Assembly (NCBI GenBank): GCA_002448445.1
Contig: DJYC01000107.1
Location: forward strand, 1-12,710
DNA: 12,710 nucleotides
Origin: Treponema sp. UBA6988
Lineage (GTDB): Bacteria > Spirochaetota > Spirochaetia > Treponematales > Treponemataceae
Direction: 5' to 3'
In this document: positions 5,685 to 12,710 of the stretch, piece after piece
How the letters are laid out: each line of letters begins with the position of its first letter
Position numbering within the stretch: position 1 is the first letter of the stretch
Program-made: the position numbers and the translations under genes
Notes under the pieces: model-generated
What the model was told of the DNA's origin: nothing
What the model saw: only the letters and a program-made list of their open reading frames with translations
Databases searched by the model: none

Positions 5685-8549
5685 ATGTCAGATTTACCGT
5701 TTGATTTACAGAGCTACAAGTATGTCTACGAAAAGAACCCCTCGGCTTTTTGCATCGTAAAGGCAGCCGTTCCTCCGGACTATACGGATGAGGGCGACTT
5801 TACCTTCGTTTGGGCAAATGCTGCCTTTGGAACTGCCAGTGGCCAGAATGCGCCTTTTCTTGGGGGAATGTCACTTTTGCAATCTTCAATCCCCTTTGCT
5901 AAGGATCTTGTTTGCGAGTGCCGCAACGTGCTTAGGCTTGGACAGTCCAGGACTTTTTTGCTTCACGGTAAAGAGCAGGGCTTGCGCTTTAGTGGACAGG
6001 GCTTTTCGGTGGCAAAGGGCTTCGTAGCAGTTTCCCTTGCACCCCTTGCAGGCGGTAATGAACCTGATCAGGTTAAGAAAAATGAACTTAGGGACGAGAT
6101 CCTCCGCCAGGCCTGCCTTGAGGCTAATGAATTCATTGCGGTAATAGACTTCGCGACAAAATTAGTCACCCTGGAATACGGCTCCTGGTATGGAATCCCA
6201 ACTCCGGAAAGCGAAAGGGTTTCCACCCGCGAAAAAATCCTTGCCAATATTTCCAAAATGTATGTAAACGACGGCGAAAAGCGCAAGGACTTCAAGAGCA
6301 CTTTTTTTATAGAAGACTTGGAGGAAAGGCTGGACAGAGAAGGCACCGTCTACATGGTCTTTGACTTTGCGGGCGACAAGTCAGGTCCCGTCAGAAAGCA
6401 GTTCAGGATTACATGGCTTGACCGGGCGGAACGAAAGGCACTTTTTATAAAGACCGATATTTCAAAGAGCTATCAGCTTGAGCAGAAACTTGTGGAAGAC
6501 GACATGCTCCTTAAAAGGACAGCATTGGGCAACGTTGACTTTATTGCCCTGCTTGACCCAAAGACTGAAAACGTAACCCTAAAAGTCGGAGATTGGATTG
6601 CGGGGCAGTATACCGAAGCTGATGAAAAAAAAATAGTCTCCTATCCAGAATTCCTAAAGTCAGGGGCGGACCTAGTAGTGGACGAAGTGGAGCGCAACAG
6701 GTTTTACGACATGTTTTCCATCATAAGCATAAAAAGGCAGCTGATGACAGAAAGCGAAATCCTCCAGTTCTTTAACCTTTATTCCTCCAAGGGAAGTGAC
6801 GACATAAGGAAGAAGCAGATACGCTTTGTCTGGCTGGACGAAAAGAAGCAGAAGATTCTCGTTTCTCAGACTGACGTGACCAAAAGCATTCTGGAGGAAA
6901 AAAAGCGAAACGAGCAGCTAAAGGAAGCACTTGAGGCCGCAAAGCAGGCAAGCCGCGTAAAGAGCGAATTCTTTTCAAAGATGTCCCACGACATACGCAC
7001 GCCGATGAATGCGGTAATAGGCTTTTCCACCCTGCTTTTAAAAAATGCGGACAATCCGGACTATGTACGCGACAGGGCCATGAAGATACTTGCCTCCGGG
7101 AACCACCTGCTGGACCTTATAAACGACGTGCTTGACATGTCCAAGATAGAAGCCGGCAGCATGATTCTGAACGTTAGGGAATTCAAGCTTGCGGGAACTG
7201 TTTCCATCATAGACAGCATAATGCGCACTGAAATGGAAAAAAAGAAGCAGAATTTCAACATATACGTGAGCGACGTAAAGCACGAAAAATTCGTTGCGGA
7301 TGAAAACCGCCTTGAGCAGGTTCTGATAAACCTTATCTCCAACGCGCAGAAATATACGGACGAGGGCGGAAAAATAACCCTCAGGATAAAGGGCTTGCCC
7401 ACAAAGTCTGCCCTTTACGAGAACATTTCATTTGAAGTGGAAGACAACGGGCGGGGTATGTCCAAGTCCTACATGGAAAAGATTTTCACTCCTTTTAGCA
7501 GGGAAGTTCTTTCCGGCTACGAGGACGTAAAGGGAACTGGGCTTGGCCTTGCAATCACGCGGAACCTGGTGGATATTATGGGCGGAACTATAAACGTGGA
7601 CAGCAAGATAGGCAAGGGCACAAAGTTCACCGTAATACTGCCGCTAAAAATCGTCAAGGATGAAAGCGGTACGGAATTCTGGGGAGACCACAACTTTAAG
7701 CGGATGCTGGTGGTTGATGACGAGAGGGAAGTCCTGGAAAACATTGTGGACGAGATGAAGGACACTGGCGTTTCCATACAGTGCGTGAACCGAGGGGAAA
7801 AGGCAATCGAAAAGCTTTGTGTTGCGCATGAGGCAGGTTTTGGATTTGACATGGTACTCCTTGACCTTCTTATGCCGGACATAGACGGACTTGAAACTGC
7901 CCGCCGCATAAGGGCTGCCCTTCCGCCCGGGATTCTAATCTTCCTCTTTACCTCATACGACTTTTCCCAGATCGAAAAGGATGCAAGGGCTGCCGGAGTG
8001 GACGGTTTTATTCCCAAGCCCTTCTTTATGACGGCGCTAAAAGCTGCAATCACAAAGATAGAAGAGGAAAGAAATGCAAAGGGGCCTTCTGCAGACAAGG
8101 GTGCTAAGGATGAGCAAAAGGAAGAAAGCGTTCTTTCTGGCCTTAACTTCCTTGCTGCGGAGGACAACAAGATTAATTCCGAACTGCTGGCGGAAATACT
8201 CAGCGTGAACGGTGCAAAGGTAAAGATAACGGAGAATGGCAAGGAACTTGTGGAAGCGTTCAAGTCTTCTGCTCCGGGCAGCTACGACATGATTCTTACG
8301 GACATACAGATGCCTGTGATGAACGGCTATGATGCAGCCCGCGCAATCCGCAACCTTGGGGACGATGTGACCCTTAGCGACGAAAAGCGCAGGGAGGCAA
8401 GGAACATTCCCCTCGTTGCAATGACGGCCAACGCCTTTAACGAAGACGTTCAGAATGCCCTTCGTGCCGGCATGAACGCCCACACTGCAAAGCCCCTTAG
8501 CATAGAAAACTTTAAGAAGGTAACAAAGAAGCTTCTAAAAAAGCACTAA
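5685..8549 (+). CDS. Soluble hybrid histidine kinase, PAS-PAS-PAS-HisKA-HATPase-REC-REC
   Basis: A 954-residue cytoplasmic sensor kinase with no membrane segment or signal peptide. Residues about 15-120 look like a PAS domain; 147-266 and 284-402 are two further PAS-like units that resemble each other (FIAVIDFATKLVTLEYGSW against FIALLDPKTENVTLKVGDW, each ending in a TDIS or TDVT element). A coiled segment (403-428) leads to the H-box SKMSHDIRTPMNAVIGFS with phospho-accepting H435. The ATPase domain has N-box NLISNAQKYT, G1 VEDNGRGMS, F-box FTPF and G2 GTGLGLAITR. Receiver 1 (about 672-795) has D678, D679, phospho-site D727, T756 and K778; receiver 2 (about 820-952) has E826, D827, phospho-site D873, T914 and K936. 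All catalytic residues are intact. No HPt domain or output regulator is adjacent, so its partner is unknown. No Shine-Dalgarno; predicted leaderless. Confidence 0.93.
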   Translation: MSDLPFDLQSYKYVYEKNPSAFCIVKAAVPPDYTDEGDFTFVWANAAFGTASGQNAPFLGGMSLLQSSIPFAKDLVCECRNVLRLGQSRTFLLHGKEQGLRFSGQGFSVAKGFVAVSLAPLAGGNEPDQVKKNELRDEILRQACLEANEFIAVIDFATKLVTLEYGSWYGIPTPESERVSTREKILANISKMYVNDGEKRKDFKSTFFIEDLEERLDREGTVYMVFDFAGDKSGPVRKQFRITWLDRAERKALFIKTDISKSYQLEQKLVEDDMLLKRTALGNVDFIALLDPKTENVTLKVGDWIAGQYTEADEKKIVSYPEFLKSGADLVVDEVERNRFYDMFSIISIKRQLMTESEILQFFNLYSSKGSDDIRKKQIRFVWLDEKKQKILVSQTDVTKSILEEKKRNEQLKEALEAAKQASRVKSEFFSKMSHDIRTPMNAVIGFSTLLLKNADNPDYVRDRAMKILASGNHLLDLINDVLDMSKIEAGSMILNVREFKLAGTVSIIDSIMRTEMEKKKQNFNIYVSDVKHEKFVADENRLEQVLINLISNAQKYTDEGGKITLRIKGLPTKSALYENISFEVEDNGRGMSKSYMEKIFTPFSREVLSGYEDVKGTGLGLAITRNLVDIMGGTINVDSKIGKGTKFTVILPLKIVKDESGTEFWGDHNFKRMLVVDDEREVLENIVDEMKDTGVSIQCVNRGEKAIEKLCVAHEAGFGFDMVLLDLLMPDIDGLETARRIRAALPPGILIFLFTSYDFSQIEKDARAAGVDGFIPKPFFMTALKAAITKIEEERNAKGPSADKGAKDEQKEESVLSGLNFLAAEDNKINSELLAEILSVNGAKVKITENGKELVEAFKSSAPGSYDMILTDIQMPVMNGYDAARAIRNLGDDVTLSDEKRREARNIPLVAMTANAFNEDVQNALRAGMNAHTAKPLSIENFKKVTKKLLKKH

Positions 8550-8550
8550 T

Positions 8551-8727
8551 CGGTTGGTGCCCCCGCCGAACCACGGTTGGTGAGCCTGTCGAACCACCGA
8601 GCCCAGTCGAAGGGGCAGTTGCAAAGAGATGTTTCTTCAACAATCCCTGCACCCCCGCTCCCTGAGCCCAGTCGAAGGGGCACTTGCAAAGAGATGTTGC
8701 TTCAACAAGCCTGTCGAACCACTACGT
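8551..8727. repeat. Repeat-filled gap between convergent genes (GAGCCTGTCGAA-type)
   Basis: Two 45-bp direct repeats, 8599-8643 and 8664-8708, match at 43 of 45 positions and start 65 bases apart. Each begins GAGCCCAGTCGAAGGGG and ends in CTTCAACAA. Around them are CGGTTGGTGAGCCTGTCGAA (8574-8593) and CCTGTCGAACCAC (8710-8722), and the segment CGGTTGGT...ACCACCG can fold. GAGCCTGTCGAAC-type palindromic repeats are common in many bacterial genomes. A reverse-complement relative lies at 10655-10675. No T-tract terminator is recognisable, though the folded repeats may end transcription of both flanking genes. Reading frames crossing it are considered spurious. Confidence 0.75.
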
Positions 8728-10479
8728 CTACTGCTCAAATGCCCCGAATGCGCACATCTGTGAACAGACTCCACAGCCCACGCACTGGGTTGAATCAATA
8801 ACAGCCTTTTTGTTCTTAAAGCTGATTGAAGGGCAGCCAATCTGCATGCAGGACTTGCAGCCCCGGCATTTTTCCTCGTTCACCTTTAGCGGCGGGTTAT
8901 GCTTTACATATTTTAGGAGGGCGCAGGGCCTTCTGCTTATGATTACGGACGGTTCCTTTACAGAAAGCTCTTCCTTTACAGCAGCTTCAGTTTCCTTTAA
9001 GTTGTAGGGGTCACAGACGCGGACACGCTTTATACCCATTGCCTTGCAAAGCGCCTCAAGGTCAATCTTTCCTGCCGGGTCTCCGCGAAGGTTAAATCCT
9101 GTGGTTGGGTTCTGCTGGTGGCCAGTCATTCCTGTAATAGAATTGTCAAGTATTATTACGGTTGAATTGCTCTGGTTGTAGGCAATGTTTGCAAGGCCAG
9201 TCATTCCTGAGTGCATGAATGTGCTGTCTCCAATAACCGCTACAGTCTTTCCTTCCGTTTCACCGCCAGTCGCCTTGTTGAATCCGTGGATTGAGCTTAC
9301 GGATGCCCCCATGCATTCAGTTGCGTCCATTGCGCTTAGTGGCGGCATTGCTCCGAGTGTATAGCAGCCAATGTCTCCCATAACCGTGCACTTCTGCTTG
9401 TGCAGTGTGTAGAAAAGTCCCCTGTGCGGACATCCTGAACACATTACAGGAGGTCTTACAGGAAGACCGTCTATCTTTGAGCAGCCAGTCTTTGCTTCCT
9501 TTCCAAATTCCTTGCCAAGAAGCGATGCAACCATTCCCTGCGAAAATTCATCAGTAACAGGGAATATGTTCTTTCCTTCTGCCTTAAGGCCCATTGCCTT
9601 TACAAGTGTTTCTATAATCGGGTCAAGCTCTTCAAGGACAACCACGCGCTCAACCTTGCCTGCAAAGTCCTTAATCAGCTTTTGTGGAAGTGGCCAGACC
9701 ATGCCAAGCTTTAGGATGGAAACGCTGTCTCCAAAGACTTCCTTGGCGTACTGGTAGCAGGTGCTGTCGCAGATTATGCCAAGCTTCTTTCCTTCCGGGG
9801 CAGAGGAGTATTCAACCTTATTCAGGTCGCTTGTTTCTGCAAACTCGGAAAGCTTTTTTGTGCGCTCTTCTACAAAGGGGTGGCGGCGCTTTGCGTTTGC
9901 GGGTGCCATTACGTATTTGGAAGCATCCTTCTGGTAGGGCTTAACAGGTGGTTCAATGCGCTCGGAAGTTTCTACAATGCTCTGTGAATGGCTTACGCGG
10001 GTGCACATCTTTATAAGAACAGGCGTGTCAAATTTTTCTGAAATTTCGTAGGCCTTTTTGGTAAAGTAAAGGGCTTCCGCAGAGTCGCTCGGTTCTAGCA
10101 TTGGAATCTTTGCCGCAATGGCATAGTGGCGGCTGTCCTGCTCGTTCTGGGAAGAATGCATTCCCGCATCGTCTGCAACGTTTATAATCATTCCTGCATT
10201 TACGCCTGTGTAGGAAATGGTGAACATTGGGTCTGCCGCAACGTTAAGGCCAACGTGCTTCATTGCACAGAAACTTCTCTTTCCGGCAAGGCATGCACCA
10301 AAGGCAGCTTCCAGGGCAACCTTTTCGTTTGGAGCCCATTCGCAATATATCTCCTTGAATTTGGCAGCTTCTTCCGTAACCTCCGTGCTTGGTGTTCCCG
10401 GGTAAGAGCTTGCGACTGCACATCCTGCCTCGTACAAGCCGCGGGCCAAAGCCTTATTTCCTAACATAAGTTCTTTCAT
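8728..10479 (-). CDS. iorA: Indolepyruvate:ferredoxin oxidoreductase alpha subunit
   Basis: A 583-residue protein of full family length. IorA with IorB oxidatively decarboxylates aryl 2-oxo acids (indolepyruvate, phenylpyruvate) to aryl-acyl-CoA, reducing ferredoxin, in amino-acid fermentation. The N-terminal pyrimidine-type domain (MLGNKALARGLYEAG, SYPGTPSTEV, NEKVALEAAFGA) is followed by a transketolase-like domain, then the CSGCPHRG motif (347-354). The TPP domain contains GDIGCYTLG (369-377) and GDSTFMHSG (418-426) through ILDNSITGMTGHQQNP. The C-terminus holds two 4Fe-4S clusters: C538, C541, C544, C549 and C566, C569, C572, C576. The start is backed by AAGGAT nine bases upstream and an upstream TTGAAA/TATAAT promoter. 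The partner iorB, usually directly downstream, is absent here: the next gene is the convergent kinase. Confidence 0.95.
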   Translation of the reverse strand: MKELMLGNKALARGLYEAGCAVASSYPGTPSTEVTEEAAKFKEIYCEWAPNEKVALEAAFGACLAGKRSFCAMKHVGLNVAADPMFTISYTGVNAGMIINVADDAGMHSSQNEQDSRHYAIAAKIPMLEPSDSAEALYFTKKAYEISEKFDTPVLIKMCTRVSHSQSIVETSERIEPPVKPYQKDASKYVMAPANAKRRHPFVEERTKKLSEFAETSDLNKVEYSSAPEGKKLGIICDSTCYQYAKEVFGDSVSILKLGMVWPLPQKLIKDFAGKVERVVVLEELDPIIETLVKAMGLKAEGKNIFPVTDEFSQGMVASLLGKEFGKEAKTGCSKIDGLPVRPPVMCSGCPHRGLFYTLHKQKCTVMGDIGCYTLGAMPPLSAMDATECMGASVSSIHGFNKATGGETEGKTVAVIGDSTFMHSGMTGLANIAYNQSNSTVIILDNSITGMTGHQQNPTTGFNLRGDPAGKIDLEALCKAMGIKRVRVCDPYNLKETEAAVKEELSVKEPSVIISRRPCALLKYVKHNPPLKVNEEKCRGCKSCMQIGCPSISFKNKKAVIDSTQCVGCGVCSQMCAFGAFEQ

Positions 10480-10518
10480 TGTAAAACATCCTTACAAGTA
10501 AAATCTAAAACGTTCCAT

Positions 10519-10548
10519 ATTATACAACTATTTGCTTCTTTTTTTCAA
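10519..10548 (-). promoter_or_regulatory. Promoter of iorA
   Basis: On the minus strand TTGAAA (10548-10543), an 18-base spacer and TATAAT (10524-10519). The predicted start near 10512 gives a leader of about 33 bases containing AAGGAT (10494-10489). This is a conventional arrangement, unlike divergent pepF. Confidence 0.75.
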
Positions 10549-10616
10549 TGGACGATGAATCTTCTGGTGATAATCTGGAGCACATGCCATTTTTTACCGC
10601 ATTATGCCTTTTTGAA

Positions 10617-10712
10617 CCCGCTTTCCAGGGTTCCGGCTTCCGCCTCCATTGCTGGGGTTCGACAAGCTCACCCAACAGCAACGAGTTGCAAGCAACTCGC
10701 CCTTACAATCGG
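10617..10712. repeat. GC-rich intergenic repeat element (copy 2)
   Basis: CTTTCCAGGGTTCCGG (10621-10636) followed by CGCCTCCATT (10641-10650) matches the core of the element near 4756-4783. The tail CGCCCTTACAATC (10698-10710) matches CGCCCCTACAATC near 4808. The middle differs: GGGGTTCGACAAGCTCACCC (10654-10673) is the reverse-complement style of the GTGAGCCTGTCGAAC repeat near 8581, and CGAGTTGC-aa-GCAACTCG (10682-10699) is a near-perfect hairpin. So common ends flank a variable middle. Confidence 0.7.
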
Positions 10713-10776
10713 GGCTAGGCAAAATATCAAGTACTTTCCTTCTGCATACACTTTTCCTCATACAATTTTATGCCTA

Positions 10777-10805
10777 TTTCCAAATCCTGCAAATTATGCT
10801 ATGCT
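10777..10805 (+). promoter_or_regulatory. Extended -10 promoter of pepF, predicting a leaderless start
   Basis: TTTCCA (10777-10782), a 17-base spacer, and TATGCT (10800-10805) preceded by TGC (10797-10799). The -10 box ends six bases before ATG 10812 and no Shine-Dalgarno is present. The upstream in-frame ATG at 10770 lies before the -35 box and would not be transcribed from here. A TACAAT at 10761-10766 is an alternative -10 with no good -35. Confidence 0.65.
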
Positions 10806-10811
10806 AACACC

Positions 10812-12608
10812 ATGGACAAAAATACAATTCCCCTAAGAAAAGACGTTCCCGCAGAATACAAGTGGGACTTGACGCAGATTTATAAAAGCGAAGAAGAATG
10901 GGAGAAAGACCTTGCTTCTGTAGAAAAGGCAACACAAAAGCTTGTTTCCTTTAAGGGCACGCTTTCTTCCTCCAAAGATAATTTTTTGGAAGCCCTAAAG
11001 GCAGACCAGGCATTGGACATGCTCTTGGAAAACGTCTACCACTGGGCAAGCCTCCAGAACGAAGCAGACCAGAGCGACAGCAAAAACCAGGAGAGGGTAA
11101 ACCGTGCATCCATGGCCTATTCAAAGGCTGCGGCTGAAACAAGTTTTTACGTACCGGAAATTCTTTCCATAGAAGATTCAAAAATAAACGCATGGATAGA
11201 AGAAGAGCAGTTTGAACCCTTCCGCATCTACATAAAGAAAATGCTAAGGCAGAAGCCCCACACTCTAAGCGAAAAAGAAGAGCGCATCATGGCCCTTCAA
11301 AGCGAATCAGGCCAGACCGCAAGCAATACCTTCTCGCTTTTGAACGACGTAGACCTGGACTTTGGCAAAGTGACTGTCTGCGGAACCGATATGCCTCTTA
11401 CCCACAGCACTTGGACAACATTCATGGAAAGCCAGGAGCGGGGTGTAAGAAAAGAAGCCTACAACAAATTCTACGGACAGTTTGCTTCCCACGCAAACAC
11501 ACTTGCATCCCTTTATGCAGGCTCTGTAAACAACGACGTCTTCCATGCCCGCGCAAGAGGATACGCTTCATCTTTGGAGGCAGCACTCTATTCAAACAAG
11601 GTGCCGGTAAGCGTCTACAAAAATCTTATCGAGACCGTCCACAAAAACTTAGGTCCTCTCCACCGCTTCTATTCACTCCGAAAGAGGGTGCTTGGTCTTG
11701 AAGAGCTCCGCCACTACGATGTCTATGTGCCCCTCGTAAAGTCCGTAAAGAAAATTACAACTTACGAGCAGGCAGTAGAAATAATCCGCCAAGCCCTAGC
11801 TCCACTTGGAAAGGAATACACGGACACTCTTTGCTCAGGTCTCTTGGGCGGCTGGGCAGACCGCTTCGAAAACAAGGGAAAACATTCCGGGGCATTTTCT
11901 TCCGGCTGCTACAAGGGCTACCCCTACATCCTGCTTAACTACAAGGACGACTCTATCCGCGACGTTTACACAATGGCTCACGAGGGCGGACATTCAATGC
12001 ATTCGTGGTACAGCGTGCACAACAACCCCTTCATGAGCTACGAGTACACAATCTTTGAGGCGGAAACAGCCAGCACCTTTAACGAAGAGCTTGTCTTTGA
12101 ATACATGTTCAAGAACGCAAAAGACGAGGAGATGAAAAAGTACCTTCTTAGCATGAGGGCAAACGACATTCTTGCAACACTCCACCGCCAGACCATGTTT
12201 GCGGAATACGAGCTTATGGCACACGAGGCAGTGGAAAGGGGAGAGCCGCTTACAACGGACTTCCTGCGCAAAACCTACCGCTCGCTTCTTGAACTCTACT
12301 TTGGGCCCGAGATGCACTTTGAAGAAACCAGCGATCTTGAGGGCCTTCGCATTCCGCATTTCTACAATGCATTCTATGTCTACAAGTATGCGACCGGAAT
12401 TTCTGCAAGCCTGGCACTTGCAAAGCGGGTTACCACAGGCGGCGAAAAGGAGAGGGAAGACTACTTTAAGTTCCTTAAGAGCGGCGGTTCCCGTTACCCA
12501 ATCGAAAGCCTTAGGGTTGCAGGCGTTGACATGGAAAGCACTCAGCCGGTTCAGGCAGCGCTCGACACTTTTACAGATATAGTTGGCCAGCTGGAAAAGC
12601 TTTTGTAG
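10812..12608 (+). CDS. pepF: Oligoendopeptidase F (M3 family zinc metallopeptidase)
   Basis: A 598-residue cytoplasmic peptidase, close to the usual length of about 600. PepF cuts short peptides inside the cell, completing breakdown of imported oligopeptides. The N-terminus (IPLRKDVPAEYKWDLTQIY, then EEEWEKDL) is typical of the family, followed by a long helical domain. The zinc site is HEGGH with H390, E391 and H394 in MAHEGGHSMHSW; E418 in EAETASTFNEE, 24 residues after the second His, is the expected third ligand. The C-terminal helices (residues about 440-590) include the family-like RIPHFYNAFYVYKYATG segment. I start at ATG 10812, not at in-frame ATG 10770: the extra 14 residues have no family match, neither ATG has a Shine-Dalgarno, and the promoter fits a start at 10812. 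Divergent from iorA; both suit peptide and amino-acid fermentation. Confidence 0.93.
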   Translation: MDKNTIPLRKDVPAEYKWDLTQIYKSEEEWEKDLASVEKATQKLVSFKGTLSSSKDNFLEALKADQALDMLLENVYHWASLQNEADQSDSKNQERVNRASMAYSKAAAETSFYVPEILSIEDSKINAWIEEEQFEPFRIYIKKMLRQKPHTLSEKEERIMALQSESGQTASNTFSLLNDVDLDFGKVTVCGTDMPLTHSTWTTFMESQERGVRKEAYNKFYGQFASHANTLASLYAGSVNNDVFHARARGYASSLEAALYSNKVPVSVYKNLIETVHKNLGPLHRFYSLRKRVLGLEELRHYDVYVPLVKSVKKITTYEQAVEIIRQALAPLGKEYTDTLCSGLLGGWADRFENKGKHSGAFSSGCYKGYPYILLNYKDDSIRDVYTMAHEGGHSMHSWYSVHNNPFMSYEYTIFEAETASTFNEELVFEYMFKNAKDEEMKKYLLSMRANDILATLHRQTMFAEYELMAHEAVERGEPLTTDFLRKTYRSLLELYFGPEMHFEETSDLEGLRIPHFYNAFYVYKYATGISASLALAKRVTTGGEKEREDYFKFLKSGGSRYPIESLRVAGVDMESTQPVQAALDTFTDIVGQLEKLL

Positions 12609-12642
12609 TTTTTCTTTCTGGACGGCATTCCATCTTTAACTG

Positions 12643-12710
12643 TACCCGGCTAGCCCGCCGGGTAGCTCCATTCAAGTTCCCCGCTCTCCGGGGTTCCGCC
12701 TTTCGGCTCC
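12643..12710. repeat. GC-rich intergenic repeat element (copy 3, cut by window end)
   Basis: Begins with hairpin TACCCGGC (12643-12650), six-base loop, GCCGGGTA (12657-12664). It continues with CCCCG-ctctc-CGGGG (12679-12693), and CTCTCCGGGGTTCCGC (12684-12699) with CGGCTCC (12704-12710) matches the core of the elements near 4756 and 10621. It follows pepF by 34 bases. Neither hairpin is followed by a T-run, so termination is unproven. The element runs off the window. Confidence 0.65.

Larger units (their letters stand above)
10480..10811. other. 332-bp intergenic region between iorA and pepF
   Basis: No gene is supported. It holds the iorA ribosome site and promoter (10489-10548), a 17-base segment also found near 1656 (10590-10606), a GC-rich repeat (10617-10712) and the pepF promoter (10777-10805). 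The short frame 10555-10836 runs through repeat and promoter sequence and is not considered coding. Confidence 0.75.

Noticed and set aside
7517..8263. 248-aa Ser-rich reading frame on the minus strand
   Set aside because: It is antisense to the kinase ATPase and receiver domains, and its composition is the usual shadow of the coding strand.
8599..8708. CRISPR array
   Set aside because: Only two units, 45 bp long, with a 20-bp interval, inside known-style palindromic intergenic repeats; no cas genes.
8577..8801. 74-aa reading frame
   Set aside because: It runs through the direct repeats and then antisense to the iorA ferredoxin domain, with no ribosome site.
10770..10811. Longer pepF start at ATG 10770
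   Set aside because: It has no ribosome site, lies upstream of the promoter that fits the gene, and its 14 extra residues do not resemble the family N-terminus.
12643..12664. Intrinsic terminator of pepF
   Set aside because: The 8-bp GC stem is good, but no T-run follows on either strand; treated as part of the repeat.

Overview
The window looks like chromosomal DNA of a host-associated spirochaete, most likely a gut or rumen Treponema. The pointers are an excisionase-type HTH fused to a PTS EIIA domain, a catabolic iorA, an M3-family PepF, a DUF4846 secreted protein, moderate GC with AT-rich intergenic DNA, and recurring GC-rich intergenic repeats. This assignment is inference from gene content and style; no rRNA or other species marker is present.

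Layout. (1) 1-870 is a visibly AT-richer stretch with two minus-strand genes: a 55-residue unknown and a DUF4375/DMP19-like protein. (2) 898-1654 is a minus-strand regulator (HTH plus EIIA-type domain) with its own promoter and a clear intrinsic terminator. (3) 1655-1969 is intergenic and carries a 148-nt near-continuous inverted repeat. (4) 1970-4660 is a plus-strand probable operon: a diacylglycerol/lipid kinase, a secreted DUF4846 protein, and a small protein resembling EF-Tu domain III. (5) 4683-4835 is a GC-rich repeat. (6) 4838-5578 (minus, exported unknown) and 5685-8549 (plus, soluble PAS-PAS-PAS-HisKA-HATPase-REC-REC kinase) are divergent from a 106-bp promoter region. (7) 8551-8727 is a repeat-filled gap between convergent genes. 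(8) 8728-10479 (minus) is iorA and 10812-12608 (plus) is pepF, divergent, with another GC-rich repeat between them. (9) 12643-12710 starts a further repeat copy.

How the genes relate. PepF cuts peptides and IorA oxidises 2-oxo acids from aromatic amino acids to reduce ferredoxin, so the two neighbours fit peptide and amino-acid fermentation. The usual IorB partner is not beside IorA. The hybrid kinase has no output regulator in the window. The lipid kinase and the secreted DUF4846 protein appear co-transcribed, but no shared pathway is evident.

The most notable signal concerns starts. Three genes (lipid kinase, hybrid kinase, pepF) have no Shine-Dalgarno, and each has an extended TGC-TATAAT-type -10 box ending exactly six bases before the ATG, so transcription should begin at or next to the start codon. 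This predicts leaderless mRNAs. Other genes here have ordinary Shine-Dalgarno sites. Second in interest are the 148-nt hairpin, the stand-alone EF-Tu domain III-like protein, and the family of short intergenic repeats. I found no CRISPR array, IS transposase, tRNA, rRNA or clear novel multi-gene defence system.
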